Shown in pieces: positions 55,756 to 64,000 of a stretch of DNA of 64,000 nt. Source of the stretch: Prochlorococcus sp. AG-355-O17 (GTDB taxonomy: Bacteria; Cyanobacteriota; Cyanobacteriia; PCC-6307; Cyanobiaceae); assembly GCA_003280655.1 (NCBI GenBank), contig QCEK01000008.1:1-64000 (forward strand), read 5' to 3'. Position 1 is the stretch's first letter, and each line of letters begins with the position of its first letter. Below the pieces are notes generated by a model that searched no databases, was not told the origin of the DNA, and saw only the letters and a list, made by a program, of their open reading frames with translations. Made by a program: the position numbers and the translations under genes.

Positions 55756-57795
55756 ATGAACAACTATAAGCTTCAAGCTCCTTACGAACCAAATGGAGAT
55801 CAACCAGAAGCTATTAAAAAATTAGTTAAAGGCGTAAATAATGGTAAACAGTTTCAGACTCTTTTAGGAGCTACTGGAACTGGAAAAACATTTACTATTG
55901 CCAATGTAATTCAACAAACAGGAAGGCCAGCACTTGTTTTAGCCCATAACAAAACGTTGGCTGCACAACTATGTAATGAATTAAGGGAATTTTTTCCAAA
56001 AAATGCTGTTGAGTACTTCATTTCTTACTACGATTATTATCAACCTGAAGCTTATGTACCTGTAAGTGATACTTACATAGCCAAAACTGCTTCAATTAAT
56101 GAAGAAATAGATATGCTTAGGCATTCTGCAACACGCTCATTATTTGAAAGAAAAGATGTAATTGTTGTAGCCTCAATAAGTTGTATTTATGGTCTTGGTA
56201 TACCGAGTGAGTATTTAAAAGCTGCAGTTAAATTTGAAGTGGGAAAATCAATAAATCTACGTTCTTCTTTGAGGTCTCTTGTTGAAAATCAATATACTAG
56301 AAATGATATTGAAATTACTAGAGGTAGATTCAGAATTAAAGGTGATGTTTTAGAAATCGGTCCAGCTTATGAAGATAGATTAATAAGAATTGAGTTATTT
56401 GGTGATGAAGTCGAGGCTATTAGATATGTTGACCCTACTACAGGAGAAATACTTGAAAGTTTGGAACAAGTTAGCGTTTACCCAGCGAAGCATTTTGTAA
56501 CTCCAAAAGAAAGACTTGAGAGTGCAATAAGTGCAATTAGAAGTGAATTAAAAACTCAACTCGATAAATTTACATACGAAGGAAAATTATTAGAGGCTCA
56601 ACGTCTAGAACAACGTACAAAATATGATTTAGAAATGCTTAAAGAGGTTGGTTATTGTAATGGAGTTGAGAATTATGCTCGTCATTTATCAGGTAGGGAG
56701 GAAGGTTCACCGCCAGAATGTTTAATAGATTACTTTCCCAAAGATTGGTTGTTGGTAGTTGATGAGAGTCATGTAACATGTCCTCAACTTCATGCGATGT
56801 ACAACGGTGATCAATCTAGAAAAAAAGTTTTAATAGATCATGGTTTTAGATTGCCAAGTGCTGCAGATAATAGACCTTTAAAATGTGAAGAGTTTTGGGA
56901 AAAATCAAAACAGACATTATTTATAAGTGCAACCCCCGGTCAATGGGAATTAGATCAATGTGATGGTAAATTTATTGAGCAAGTTATAAGACCAACTGGG
57001 GTATTAGACCCGGTAATTGATGTAAGACCTAGTGAAGGCCAAATAGAAGATCTGTTATCTGAAATAAGAATTCGAGCTGACAAGAATCAAAGAGTGCTTG
57101 TGACAACACTTACTAAGAGAATGGCTGAAGATCTAACTGATTTTTTATCTGAAAATAAAGTAAGAGTTAGATATTTGCATTCAGAAATCCATTCAATTGA
57201 AAGAATTGAAATTATTCAAGACCTTAGAATGGGCGAATATGATGTTTTGGTAGGAGTTAATTTATTAAGAGAGGGACTAGATCTTCCAGAAGTATCCTTA
57301 GTCGCCATTTTAGATGCTGATAAAGAAGGTTTTCTGAGGGCAGAAAGATCATTAATTCAAACAATAGGAAGAGCTGCCAGACATGTTGAAGGTGTTGCTT
57401 TGCTTTATGCAGATAACTTCACAGATTCAATGAAAAGAGCAATATCTGAAACTGATAGAAGAAGAACTATTCAAAAAAAATATAACCAAGTAAATGGTAT
57501 TACTCCAAAACCTGCAGGCAAAAAAATAGAAAATTCAATATTATCTTTTCTAGAACTTTCCAGAAAACTTGATGCTGGTGGTTTATCTAAAGATTTAATA
57601 AATATAGTTAATAACAAAACTGACGCAATTCTCAGTTCCAGTGATAATCAATGTTTGCTCGAAGAATTGCCTGACTTAATAGAAAAGTTAGAAATTAAAA
57701 TGAAAGACGCTGCAAAAGAGTTAAATTTTGAAGAAGCAGCAAATTTGAGGGATAGAATCAAAAAATTAAGACAAAAATTGGCAAGAAATAATTAA
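55756..57795 (+). CDS. uvrB: UvrABC system protein B
   Basis: Damage-verification helicase-like subunit of nucleotide excision repair. The 679-residue length is normal. [19 protein letters not shown] (Walker A, near 36-54), the [31 protein letters not shown] beta-hairpin region (near 94-124), DESHV (near 338-342), GHxxx-type [69 protein letters not shown] (helicase motifs IV-VI) and the C-terminal UVR domain ([23 protein letters not shown], near 648-670) are all present. Start ATG 55756; a TTG one codon upstream is possible. mutS is also in the window. Confidence 0.97.
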   Translation: MNNYKLQAPYEPNGDQPEAIKKLVKGVNNGKQFQTLLGATGTGKTFTIANVIQQTGRPALVLAHNKTLAAQLCNELREFFPKNAVEYFISYYDYYQPEAYVPVSDTYIAKTASINEEIDMLRHSATRSLFERKDVIVVASISCIYGLGIPSEYLKAAVKFEVGKSINLRSSLRSLVENQYTRNDIEITRGRFRIKGDVLEIGPAYEDRLIRIELFGDEVEAIRYVDPTTGEILESLEQVSVYPAKHFVTPKERLESAISAIRSELKTQLDKFTYEGKLLEAQRLEQRTKYDLEMLKEVGYCNGVENYARHLSGREEGSPPECLIDYFPKDWLLVVDESHVTCPQLHAMYNGDQSRKKVLIDHGFRLPSAADNRPLKCEEFWEKSKQTLFISATPGQWELDQCDGKFIEQVIRPTGVLDPVIDVRPSEGQIEDLLSEIRIRADKNQRVLVTTLTKRMAEDLTDFLSENKVRVRYLHSEIHSIERIEIIQDLRMGEYDVLVGVNLLREGLDLPEVSLVAILDADKEGFLRAERSLIQTIGRAARHVEGVALLYADNFTDSMKRAISETDRRRTIQKKYNQVNGITPKPAGKKIENSILSFLELSRKLDAGGLSKDLINIVNNKTDAILSSSDNQCLLEELPDLIEKLEIKMKDAAKELNFEEAANLRDRIKKLRQKLARNN

Positions 57796-57802
57796 AAAGA
57801 AC

Positions 57803-59563
57803 TTATTTTTCTAATTCGAAATGATTATGAATCGCATTAACTGCTTTGTCACAATCTTTTTCTAAGACAATACATGAAGTCCTAATTTCACTCGTGGCAA
57901 TCATTTCAATATTGATATTTTGGTCAGCCAATGCTCTAAATATTTTTCCAGCCGTCCCAACCTTAAATGCCATTCCCGCTCCTACAGTACTTACTTTTGC
58001 TATGGCAGGGCCATCTTCAATGTATGATCCGGGTAATTTTTTTGTTAAGGCCTCAAAAACTAAGTTAGCTTTTTCTCTATCTTGTTTATTCATTGTAAGA
58101 CTAATATCTTTAGTTTTTAAAGTGGAAATTCTTTCAGACTGAACAATAGTATCGATAAGTAAATTATTTTCAGCTAATGCTAAACATATCGATGCTGCTA
58201 CACCTGGACGATCAGGCAGTTTTCGAAAGCTTACCTGAACTTGGTTTTTATCTAATGCAATTCCTCTTACTTCAGGTTGATCTTGTTTTTCATTGATTGG
58301 ATTAACAAATATTTGTGTATCGGATAACTTAAATTTCTCAGCAACAAATCTAATAGCTTTTGGTATATTATTGATTTCAATTACACAGCTGACTTTAATT
58401 TCACTAGTAGCTATTAACCTAACGTTTATATTCGCTTGAGATAAAGTATCAAATAAATCAGCTGAAACACTAGGTCTGCCCATAATGCCTGCTCCTTGAA
58501 TACTTAATTTTGTCATGTTGGTTTTTAAGTTAAATTCTCCCCCTAATTGACTAGTTATTAGTTCACATTGTTCTGCAGTCTTTTTTACTTCTAATTCACC
58601 AACAGTAAATGTAATATCGTTTTTATTTCCATCATTTGTCGCTTGTATTATTAAATCTACGTTAATACTTGCTTCTGAAAGTTTTTCAAATATTTGCGCA
58701 GCAATTCCAGGCCTATCAGGAATATTTGAGAGACTGAATACTGCTTGGTTTTCTAATACTTCAAGACTATTGACTGTTTTTGTTAATTCTAAGCTTCCTC
58801 TTTTTAGCGGGAGAGGTTGGATTTGACTTTCTAGGAGAGTCCCACTGGAGTCACTTTGGCTTGATTTGACACACAATTTAATTCCATAATTACGAGCAAT
58901 TTCTACTGCTCTTGGATGGAGAACTGAAGCACCGACGCTTGCAAGTTCAAGCATTTCCTCGCAGCTAATTTCATCTAAGAGTTTTGCATTAGGAACAATC
59001 CTTGGATCAGTAGTAAGAACCCCTGGAACGTCTGTATAAATTTCGCAAGTTTCAGCTCCTAAAGCTGTTGATAAAGCTACCGCGGAAGTATCTGAACCAC
59101 CTCTACCCAAAGTTGTAATTTCCATTGAACCCGTATGGCTTAATGTTGTTCCTTGAAATCCAGCTACGACAACTACAAAACCCTGATTTAAATAATTTTG
59201 GATCCTTTCTGTTTTAATATCCAGAATTCTCGCTTTCCCATGAATTGATTCAGTAATAATTCCAACCTGGCTACCAGTCATTGAAATTGCAGGTATTCCG
59301 TATTCGTTTAATGCCATTGAGAGAAGAGCTATGGTTACTTGCTCTCCAGTTGAGAGAAGCATATCCAATTCTCTTCGATTAGGATTTTTACTAATTGATT
59401 CCGCTAAACAATTTAAATCATCTGTAGTTTGCCCCATCGCAGAGACAACTACGACTATTTCATTCCCTGCTTCTTTACTTTGACAAATGCTACTTGCAAT
59501 ATTTTTAATTTTTTTAATATCACCGACAGATGTACCGCCAAATTTTTTTACTAGTAAAGCCAT
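57803..59563 (-). CDS. lysC: Aspartate kinase with four ACT domains
   Basis: Phosphorylates aspartate, first step to lysine, threonine, methionine and diaminopimelate. The kinase domain starts LVKKFGGTSVGD (near 4-15) and contains LLSTGEQVTIALLS (near 69-82), GFQGTTLSHTGSMEITTLGRGGSDTSAVALSTAL (near 134-167) and EIYTDVPGVLTTDPRIVPNA. At 586 residues it is longer than the usual 400-450; the extra length is a second ACT pair, so four ACT-like repeats (each with PDRPGVAA/IAAQIF-type openings) occupy residues about 260-586, as in other cyanobacteria. This suggests lysine/threonine feedback control. Start ATG 59563. Confidence 0.96.
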   Translation of the reverse strand: MALLVKKFGGTSVGDIKKIKNIASSICQSKEAGNEIVVVVSAMGQTTDDLNCLAESISKNPNRRELDMLLSTGEQVTIALLSMALNEYGIPAISMTGSQVGIITESIHGKARILDIKTERIQNYLNQGFVVVVAGFQGTTLSHTGSMEITTLGRGGSDTSAVALSTALGAETCEIYTDVPGVLTTDPRIVPNAKLLDEISCEEMLELASVGASVLHPRAVEIARNYGIKLCVKSSQSDSSGTLLESQIQPLPLKRGSLELTKTVNSLEVLENQAVFSLSNIPDRPGIAAQIFEKLSEASINVDLIIQATNDGNKNDITFTVGELEVKKTAEQCELITSQLGGEFNLKTNMTKLSIQGAGIMGRPSVSADLFDTLSQANINVRLIATSEIKVSCVIEINNIPKAIRFVAEKFKLSDTQIFVNPINEKQDQPEVRGIALDKNQVQVSFRKLPDRPGVAASICLALAENNLLIDTIVQSERISTLKTKDISLTMNKQDREKANLVFEALTKKLPGSYIEDGPAIAKVSTVGAGMAFKVGTAGKIFRALADQNINIEMIATSEIRTSCIVLEKDCDKAVNAIHNHFELEK

Positions 59564-59602
59564 ATTTAAATGATAATGTAAATTCTTAAACTTATAATTT
59601 GG

Positions 59603-60604
59603 TTAACTTAAATTAATTAATTTCTCTGTAAAAACATTTATAGGATTATTACCTTGTTTTAGTAATGATTCAATATCTAGTAAGTTACTCATTAAATTAA
59701 TTAAATATTCTTGAGATACATTTTTGACTTTTTTTCGAATAAAAAAAATTCTTTTTGGATTAGAAATGCCTGCAAGATTACAAATCTTTTCTGCATTATC
59801 GTTACCTGAATTAACTGCTAGTTTTATAATGGTATGAATTCTTATTTGACTAATTAAACCTGCATTTAGTCTTAAGGCAGGTTCTCCTTTCTGTAAAGAA
59901 TAATTTATTTCTATGAGGCTTTCATTAATATTTTTTTGTAAGAGAAGATCAATGATTTTGAAAATATTGGATTGATGATCACTAAATATTTTTTTTACAT
60001 CAATACTTTTAAGAAAAAGTTGTGAATTCGAATCACTTGATACTGCAGAGAGGTATGTTTTAGCTTTGACTAATTCATTTATTAGTTTAAAGCTGTCATT
60101 ACCAACTGAATCAATTATTAATTCAGCTGCATTTTTATCAATTTTGATATTCATTTCATTTGCGGCATCTTCTAAAAATCTTTTTTGGCCCTCATAGTCC
60201 CAGATTTCTGGTAAAGAAAATGATTTTTCTTTGGCTAAATTATTTTTAATAAGTTTTTGTAAAAATTTAGTACTCTTTAGTCTTGAGTCTGGTTTTTTTG
60301 TATTTTGCAAAATGAAATAAGTATTTTGAGGTATATTGTCATAAATTTTTTCAAATTTAGTTCTTAAATCTTCATTTTTGGCAGTAAAAATGGGATTATT
60401 TTTTAATGTAACTATTCTGTATCCATCTCCAAAAGGAGGTGTAAGAACTTCATCAAAAGCTTTATTGACTTGCTCATCATCATCTCCATTTAAATTAGTT
60501 ACGTTTATTTTTTTCCATTCTTTGGATACTTCCTTATCAATTAATTTTTGAATAAATTTATTTTGAGCATTTAGATCATTACCCCATAATATTTGTATTG
60601 GCAT
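59603..60604 (-). CDS. holA: DNA polymerase III delta subunit
   Basis: The delta subunit opens the sliding clamp in the clamp loader. The 333-residue protein has the diverged AAA+ start MPIQILWGNDLNAQNKFIQKL, an N-terminal domain with PPFGDGYRIVTLKN (near 54-67), and the family's ILQNTKKPDSRLK near 97. The rest, with AANEMNIKIDKNAAELIIDSVGNDSFKLINELVKAKTYL, resembles the HolA domain II/III fold; no Walker motif is expected. Assignment is by pattern and length, since this family is divergent. Start ATG 60604; it is divergent from cobH with 58 bases between. It begins 39 bases upstream of lysC and probably shares its transcript. Confidence 0.85.
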   Translation of the reverse strand: MPIQILWGNDLNAQNKFIQKLIDKEVSKEWKKINVTNLNGDDDEQVNKAFDEVLTPPFGDGYRIVTLKNNPIFTAKNEDLRTKFEKIYDNIPQNTYFILQNTKKPDSRLKSTKFLQKLIKNNLAKEKSFSLPEIWDYEGQKRFLEDAANEMNIKIDKNAAELIIDSVGNDSFKLINELVKAKTYLSAVSSDSNSQLFLKSIDVKKIFSDHQSNIFKIIDLLLQKNINESLIEINYSLQKGEPALRLNAGLISQIRIHTIIKLAVNSGNDNAEKICNLAGISNPKRIFFIRKKVKNVSQEYLINLMSNLLDIESLLKQGNNPINVFTEKLINLS

Positions 60605-60662
60605 AATAGCTCAATAAAAACCATATATTAACTATGATTACTTCTAACACAAATTAAATTTA

Positions 60663-61286
60663 ATGGTAATAGATCATCCAATTTTTTTGGAAAGCATCAG
60701 ATTCATAAGATCTCGTTTAGTAGCCAATGATCTAAATTATTTGGAAAAAAAAGTATTAGAGAGATTAGTCCATACTTCAGGAGATTTTACGGTTCAAAAT
60801 CTTGTAAATTTTAGTGAAGGTGCTTGTGAAAAGGGTCTTCAGGCACTTAAAAATGGTGCTCCTATTTTAACTGATACCGATATGGCAGCAGCAGCAATAA
60901 AAACCATGGCAGAAAATACAAATAGGAATAAAGTATTCACCGCTAGAATGTGGTTTGGAAAAAATAATCATACAAACTTAACTAAAACTGCATATGGCTT
61001 AAGTGAAGGTTGGAAGGAGTTATCCGCTATGAATTCTGGAAGCAAATCTCCTATTGTAGTTATTGGCAGTTCGCCTACAGCGTTAACTTATTTAATTGAT
61101 ATTTTAGAGAATGCAAAAAATTTACCTAGTTTAATTATCGGAATGCCTGTTGGATTTATTGGAGTAGAGAAAAGCAAAAACAAATTAATTTCTACCGACC
61201 TTCCTAGAATTGTTTTGAATTCAACTAGAGGAGGTGCTGCCATGGCAGCTGCTGCGGTTAACGCCTTATTGAGGGAAACTATTTAA
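60663..61286 (+). CDS. cobH: Precorrin-8X methylmutase
   Basis: Moves the C11 methyl group to C12 of precorrin-8X to form hydrogenobyrinate in cobalamin synthesis. The 207-residue length fits CobH/CbiC. The catalytic histidine is in ERLVHTSGDF (near 33-42), followed by PILTDTDMAAAAIKTM (near 68-83), TRTAYGLSEG-type KTAYGLSEGW, VIGSSPTALTYLIDI (near 129-143), and GMPVGFIGVEKSKNKLISTDLPRIVLNSTRGGAAMAAAAVNAL, all family hallmarks. ATG 60663 is the first start. Together with cobA earlier in the window it shows a de novo corrin pathway. Confidence 0.96.
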   Translation: MVIDHPIFLESIRFIRSRLVANDLNYLEKKVLERLVHTSGDFTVQNLVNFSEGACEKGLQALKNGAPILTDTDMAAAAIKTMAENTNRNKVFTARMWFGKNNHTNLTKTAYGLSEGWKELSAMNSGSKSPIVVIGSSPTALTYLIDILENAKNLPSLIIGMPVGFIGVEKSKNKLISTDLPRIVLNSTRGGAAMAAAAVNALLRETI

Positions 61287-61317
61287 AGAGTATTTATTTT
61301 ATAAAAATGTCAAAAAT

Positions 61318-64000
61318 CTACTTAATATCATAATTTAATTTGTTATTTTCTTCTAAAGAATTTAAAACTGATTTTGCTTTTTCTATAACTTCTTTTGGAA
61401 CTCCTGCTAATTTAGCTGCTTCTATACCATAGCTTTTGTTTGAGCCCCCTTTAACAATCCTGTGGCTAAAAATTAGCTGATCGTTTTTTTGTTCTACTAA
61501 AACTTGAAAATTTTGTATATTCTTATTTGAATTTTTTAAATAATTAAGCTCATGATAGTGCGTAGCAAAAATAGTATTACATTGAATTCTTTTTGCAAGA
61601 TATTCACTTACTGACCAAGCGATTGAAAGTCCATCAAAAGTAGATGTCCCTCTGCCTATCTCATCAAGTAAAACTAGTGAGCTAGAAGTTGCCTGATTTA
61701 GAATTGATGCAGTTTCAGACATTTCTACCATAAATGTTGATTGTCCAGATGATTGATCATCAACTGCCCCAATTCTTGTAAAAATCCTATCTGCAATCTT
61801 GATTTCAGCTTTATTAGCAGGAACAAAGCTACCAATTTGTGTGAGAATTTGTATTAAACCAAGTTGTCTTATAAAGCAACTTTTTCCGCTTGCATTGGGT
61901 CCAGTTAATATAATTAATTTTTGATTATCCTCAAAAGAGATATCGTTTGCTACAAACTTTTTATCACTTAACAATTGCTCTACAATTGGATTTCTTCCTG
62001 CGATAATTTTTGTACTATTTTTTGTCATTGAATCATTGATTGGTATTAATGAAGGTTTTATAAAATTGTTTTCTATTGAAGTAATTGATAAACCAAGTAG
62101 TGCATCAAGAGATGCTATGGATTTTGCGATTGATCTTATTTGTTTTGTTTTTTCAGCAACTATATTTCTTAATTCGCAGAAAATTTCATATTCTTTTGAT
62201 GAAGCTCTACTTTTTATTTGGAAAATCTTATTTTCTTTATTTTTAATTTCTGAAGTGATATACCTTTCTTCATTAGTAAGTGTTTGCCTTTTGATCCAAT
62301 GTTGGGGAGCTAAATTAACTTTTGACTTATTTATAGAAATGTAATAACCAAAATTTTTATGAAATTGAATTTTTAGGTTTGAAATTTTGCTAATTTTCCT
62401 TTCCTTTAATTCCTCTTTATTTAGCCACTCAGAGTAATCATCCATCAAATTGCGTAAACCATCTAATATATTGTCAACACCATCGTGGATCATGCCTCCT
62501 TCACTAATATTTAGAGGAGGATTTTCTATTAGTTTAAAACTTATAGTATCAGCTAATTCTAAGAGTCCTTCATCAATATTGTTTAATTGATCAGTCCAAT
62601 CTGGGAGATCATATTTAAATAATTCAATAATGGATTTTAGTCTAGGCAATTTTTTTAAACCTTCAGCTATTGCAATTAAGTCTCTGGGACTTGCATGACC
62701 TGCACACGCTCTACCTGCAAGTCTTTCTAAATCCCCCATTGCTCTAAGTAAATTTTGGGTATCTGTACGTAATTTTTTAGATTCAATAAAGTTTGTAATT
62801 ATATTTTGTCTTTTATAAATTTCATTAACGTTTAATAGGGGTGAATCTATCCACCTTCTTAAACACCTTGCACCCATGCAAGTATAAGTTCTATCAATAC
62901 TCCATAGTAGCGAACCTACATAATTGTTTTCTCGTTGTGTATTTTTGATTTCTAAGTTTTTTTGAGTTTGATAATCAATAATTAATTTGTTGTGACCATA
63001 TTGGATTTGTGGAAAGTCTAATGAGATTTTTAGAGAAGAATCTTTATCTAAATTTGAAGGATTAATTTTTTCTAAATAATTTAATAAACCTCCAAGTGAT
63101 CTCGTTGCATTGTTTAAATTTTTAAGTCCTATTCCCTCTAGGTTTGCAATTTGGAAATAATTTTTTATTCGATAATTTGCTTCATTAATTCCGAAATTAG
63201 TCTCTTGAGAAACAGTATATGTAATTTGACTATTTCCTTTAATTAATAAATTTCTCACTGCATTGCTTCCAACAATGATTTCTGAAGAATCTAATTTAAT
63301 AATTTCATCAAATAGTTTTGACAGAGATTGGCCTTCTAAAGTTATTAATTCTCCTGTGCTTACATCAGCTTTTGATATACCCCATTCATAAGATTCATCT
63401 GAGATTTCTTCTGATAAGTAAATAGCAGTAATCCAATTATTCTTCTTTGCTATCAACATCCCTTCTTCAATTACAGTTCCAGGAGTAATTATTCTTGTTA
63501 TGCCTCTTTTAATTGGAGTCCCATAATTTCCAGAACTTTTTTCTAATTGATCGCATATAACCACAGAATAATTTTTTTTAATTAAATCAGCACAGTATCT
63601 CTCCATTGCATGATGGGGAACCCCTGCCATAGGGATCTTACCAATCTCTTTGCCAGCATCTTTACTGGTAAGCGTTATTTCTAAAAGGTTAGATATTAAT
63701 ACAGCGTCCTCAAAAAAACATTCAAAAAAATCTCCTAATCTATAAAGTAATAACCTATCTCTATTTTCTTCTTTTAAAGTTACATAATGCTTCATTACAG
63801 GAGTTAATTTCAGTTTTGAAACTTTTTTATAGCTATAAGATTCTTCATTGATGCAAACATTTTTGTTATTTGAAATTAAATCAGTCTTGAATTTATTTAT
63901 TAAATTAGTTGAATTTTTTCTTTGTCTGGGTCTTTTTTTCGATTCTTTTTTTAAATCTTCCAAAGATAAATCTTCTGGAATTTTTGTTATTTCTTTTTGC
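61318..64000 (-). CDS. mutS: DNA mismatch repair protein MutS, N-terminus outside the window
   Basis: Binds DNA mismatches and starts repair. The minus-strand frame is open from the stop at 61318 to the right edge at 64000, giving 893 residues without the true start. A TTG at 63963 is internal: the frame upstream reads [12 protein letters not shown] without a stop. MutS domain I shows [36 protein letters not shown] (mismatch-binding region with the GDFFE-type motif). Core and clamp domains follow. The ATPase has [14 protein letters not shown] (Walker A), [26 protein letters not shown] (Walker B/D loop) and FATHYHEL. A basic N-terminal tail precedes domain I. Confidence 0.97.
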   Translation of the reverse strand, partial: QKEITKIPEDLSLEDLKKESKKRPRQRKNSTNLINKFKTDLISNNKNVCINEESYSYKKVSKLKLTPVMKHYVTLKEENRDRLLLYRLGDFFECFFEDAVLISNLLEITLTSKDAGKEIGKIPMAGVPHHAMERYCADLIKKNYSVVICDQLEKSSGNYGTPIKRGITRIITPGTVIEEGMLIAKKNNWITAIYLSEEISDESYEWGISKADVSTGELITLEGQSLSKLFDEIIKLDSSEIIVGSNAVRNLLIKGNSQITYTVSQETNFGINEANYRIKNYFQIANLEGIGLKNLNNATRSLGGLLNYLEKINPSNLDKDSSLKISLDFPQIQYGHNKLIIDYQTQKNLEIKNTQRENNYVGSLLWSIDRTYTCMGARCLRRWIDSPLLNVNEIYKRQNIITNFIESKKLRTDTQNLLRAMGDLERLAGRACAGHASPRDLIAIAEGLKKLPRLKSIIELFKYDLPDWTDQLNNIDEGLLELADTISFKLIENPPLNISEGGMIHDGVDNILDGLRNLMDDYSEWLNKEELKERKISKISNLKIQFHKNFGYYISINKSKVNLAPQHWIKRQTLTNEERYITSEIKNKENKIFQIKSRASSKEYEIFCELRNIVAEKTKQIRSIAKSIASLDALLGLSITSIENNFIKPSLIPINDSMTKNSTKIIAGRNPIVEQLLSDKKFVANDISFEDNQKLIILTGPNASGKSCFIRQLGLIQILTQIGSFVPANKAEIKIADRIFTRIGAVDDQSSGQSTFMVEMSETASILNQATSSSLVLLDEIGRGTSTFDGLSIAWSVSEYLAKRIQCNTIFATHYHELNYLKNSNKNIQNFQVLVEQKNDQLIFSHRIVKGGSNKSYGIEAAKLAGVPKEVIEKAKSVLNSLEENNKLNYDIK

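Noticed and set aside
63961-64000. TTG at 63963 as the mutS start
   Set aside because: The frame continues without a stop to the right edge and reads like protein, so the true start is outside the window.

Overview
The window looks like a piece of chromosome from a marine picocyanobacterium, most probably a high-light-adapted Prochlorococcus. The DNA is very A+T rich. Genes are packed almost end to end. Cyanobacterial markers include the sulfolipid pair sqdB/sqdX, a Ycf37-like photosystem I assembly TPR protein, a plastid-type (Ycf21-like) chorismate lyase, a phytol-kinase-like protein, an acyl-lipid desaturase, a DUF561 protein, and the tig-clpP-clpX gene order. Genus and ecotype are inferred from gene content and base composition, not from a database search.

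Layout. 1-228: 5' end of acnB, cut by the left edge. 326-1393: aroG. 1386-6622 (minus): phytol-kinase-like protein, group 2 sigma factor, ppk, MFS transporter. 6665-7468: cobA. 7441-18240: a long minus-strand run of pabC, pabB, queC, queE, pyrG, aspS, gcvT, speB, speE and mazG. 18339-22218 (plus): tRNA-Val(UAC), a HesB/IscA-like carrier, a candidate 26-residue lipoprotein, valS and a TVP38/DedA-like membrane protein. 22223-24249 (minus): an unlisted 50-residue ORF, a phage-T4-type ATP-dependent DNA ligase and a small membrane-anchored protein. 24335-25558 (plus): a SprT-like protein and a charged hypothetical. 25538-30997 (minus): chorismate lyase, mnmG, dnaB, rplI and desC. 31073-36807 (plus): a cyanobacterial hypothetical, an aluminium-resistance-type PLP enzyme, gcvH, gcvP and an 82-residue hypothetical. 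36823-41319 (minus): sqdX, sqdB, thiG, ycf37-like, rplT and rpmI. 41411-44281 (plus): a SpoIID-like protein and a family 2 glycosyltransferase. 44283-49732 (minus): dnaX, clpX, clpP and tig. 49858-53857 (plus): asd, dapA and rnj. 53854-64000: tilS (-), DUF561 (+), uvrB (+), lysC (-), holA (-), cobH (+) and mutS (-). mutS runs off the right edge; its true start is outside the window.

Functional themes. DNA replication and repair: dnaB, dnaX, holA, mutS, uvrB, ligase. Chorismate entry and use: aroG, pabB, pabC, chorismate lyase. Glycine cleavage: gcvT is separate from gcvH-gcvP. Polyamines: speB, speE. Membrane lipids: sqdB, sqdX, desC and a probable glucolipid synthase. Queuosine: queC, queE. 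Tetrapyrrole/cobalamin: cobA, cobH. Aspartate-family amino acids: lysC, asd, dapA. Protein quality control: tig, clpP, clpX. RNA turnover and modification: rnj, mnmG, tilS.

I found no prophage, insertion sequence, CRISPR array, toxin-antitoxin pair, restriction system or other defence cluster, and no convincing new multi-gene system. What merits a second look is small: the tRNA-Val/HesB-like/mini-lipoprotein/valS cluster, two unlisted small ORFs, the T4-like ligase, several convergent gene pairs with overlapping ends, strong ribosome-binding sites that do not match the annotated starts of pyrG and aroG, and low-complexity tails on trigger factor and RNase J. No gene-free stretch exceeds 300 bases; the longest is 3056-3260.
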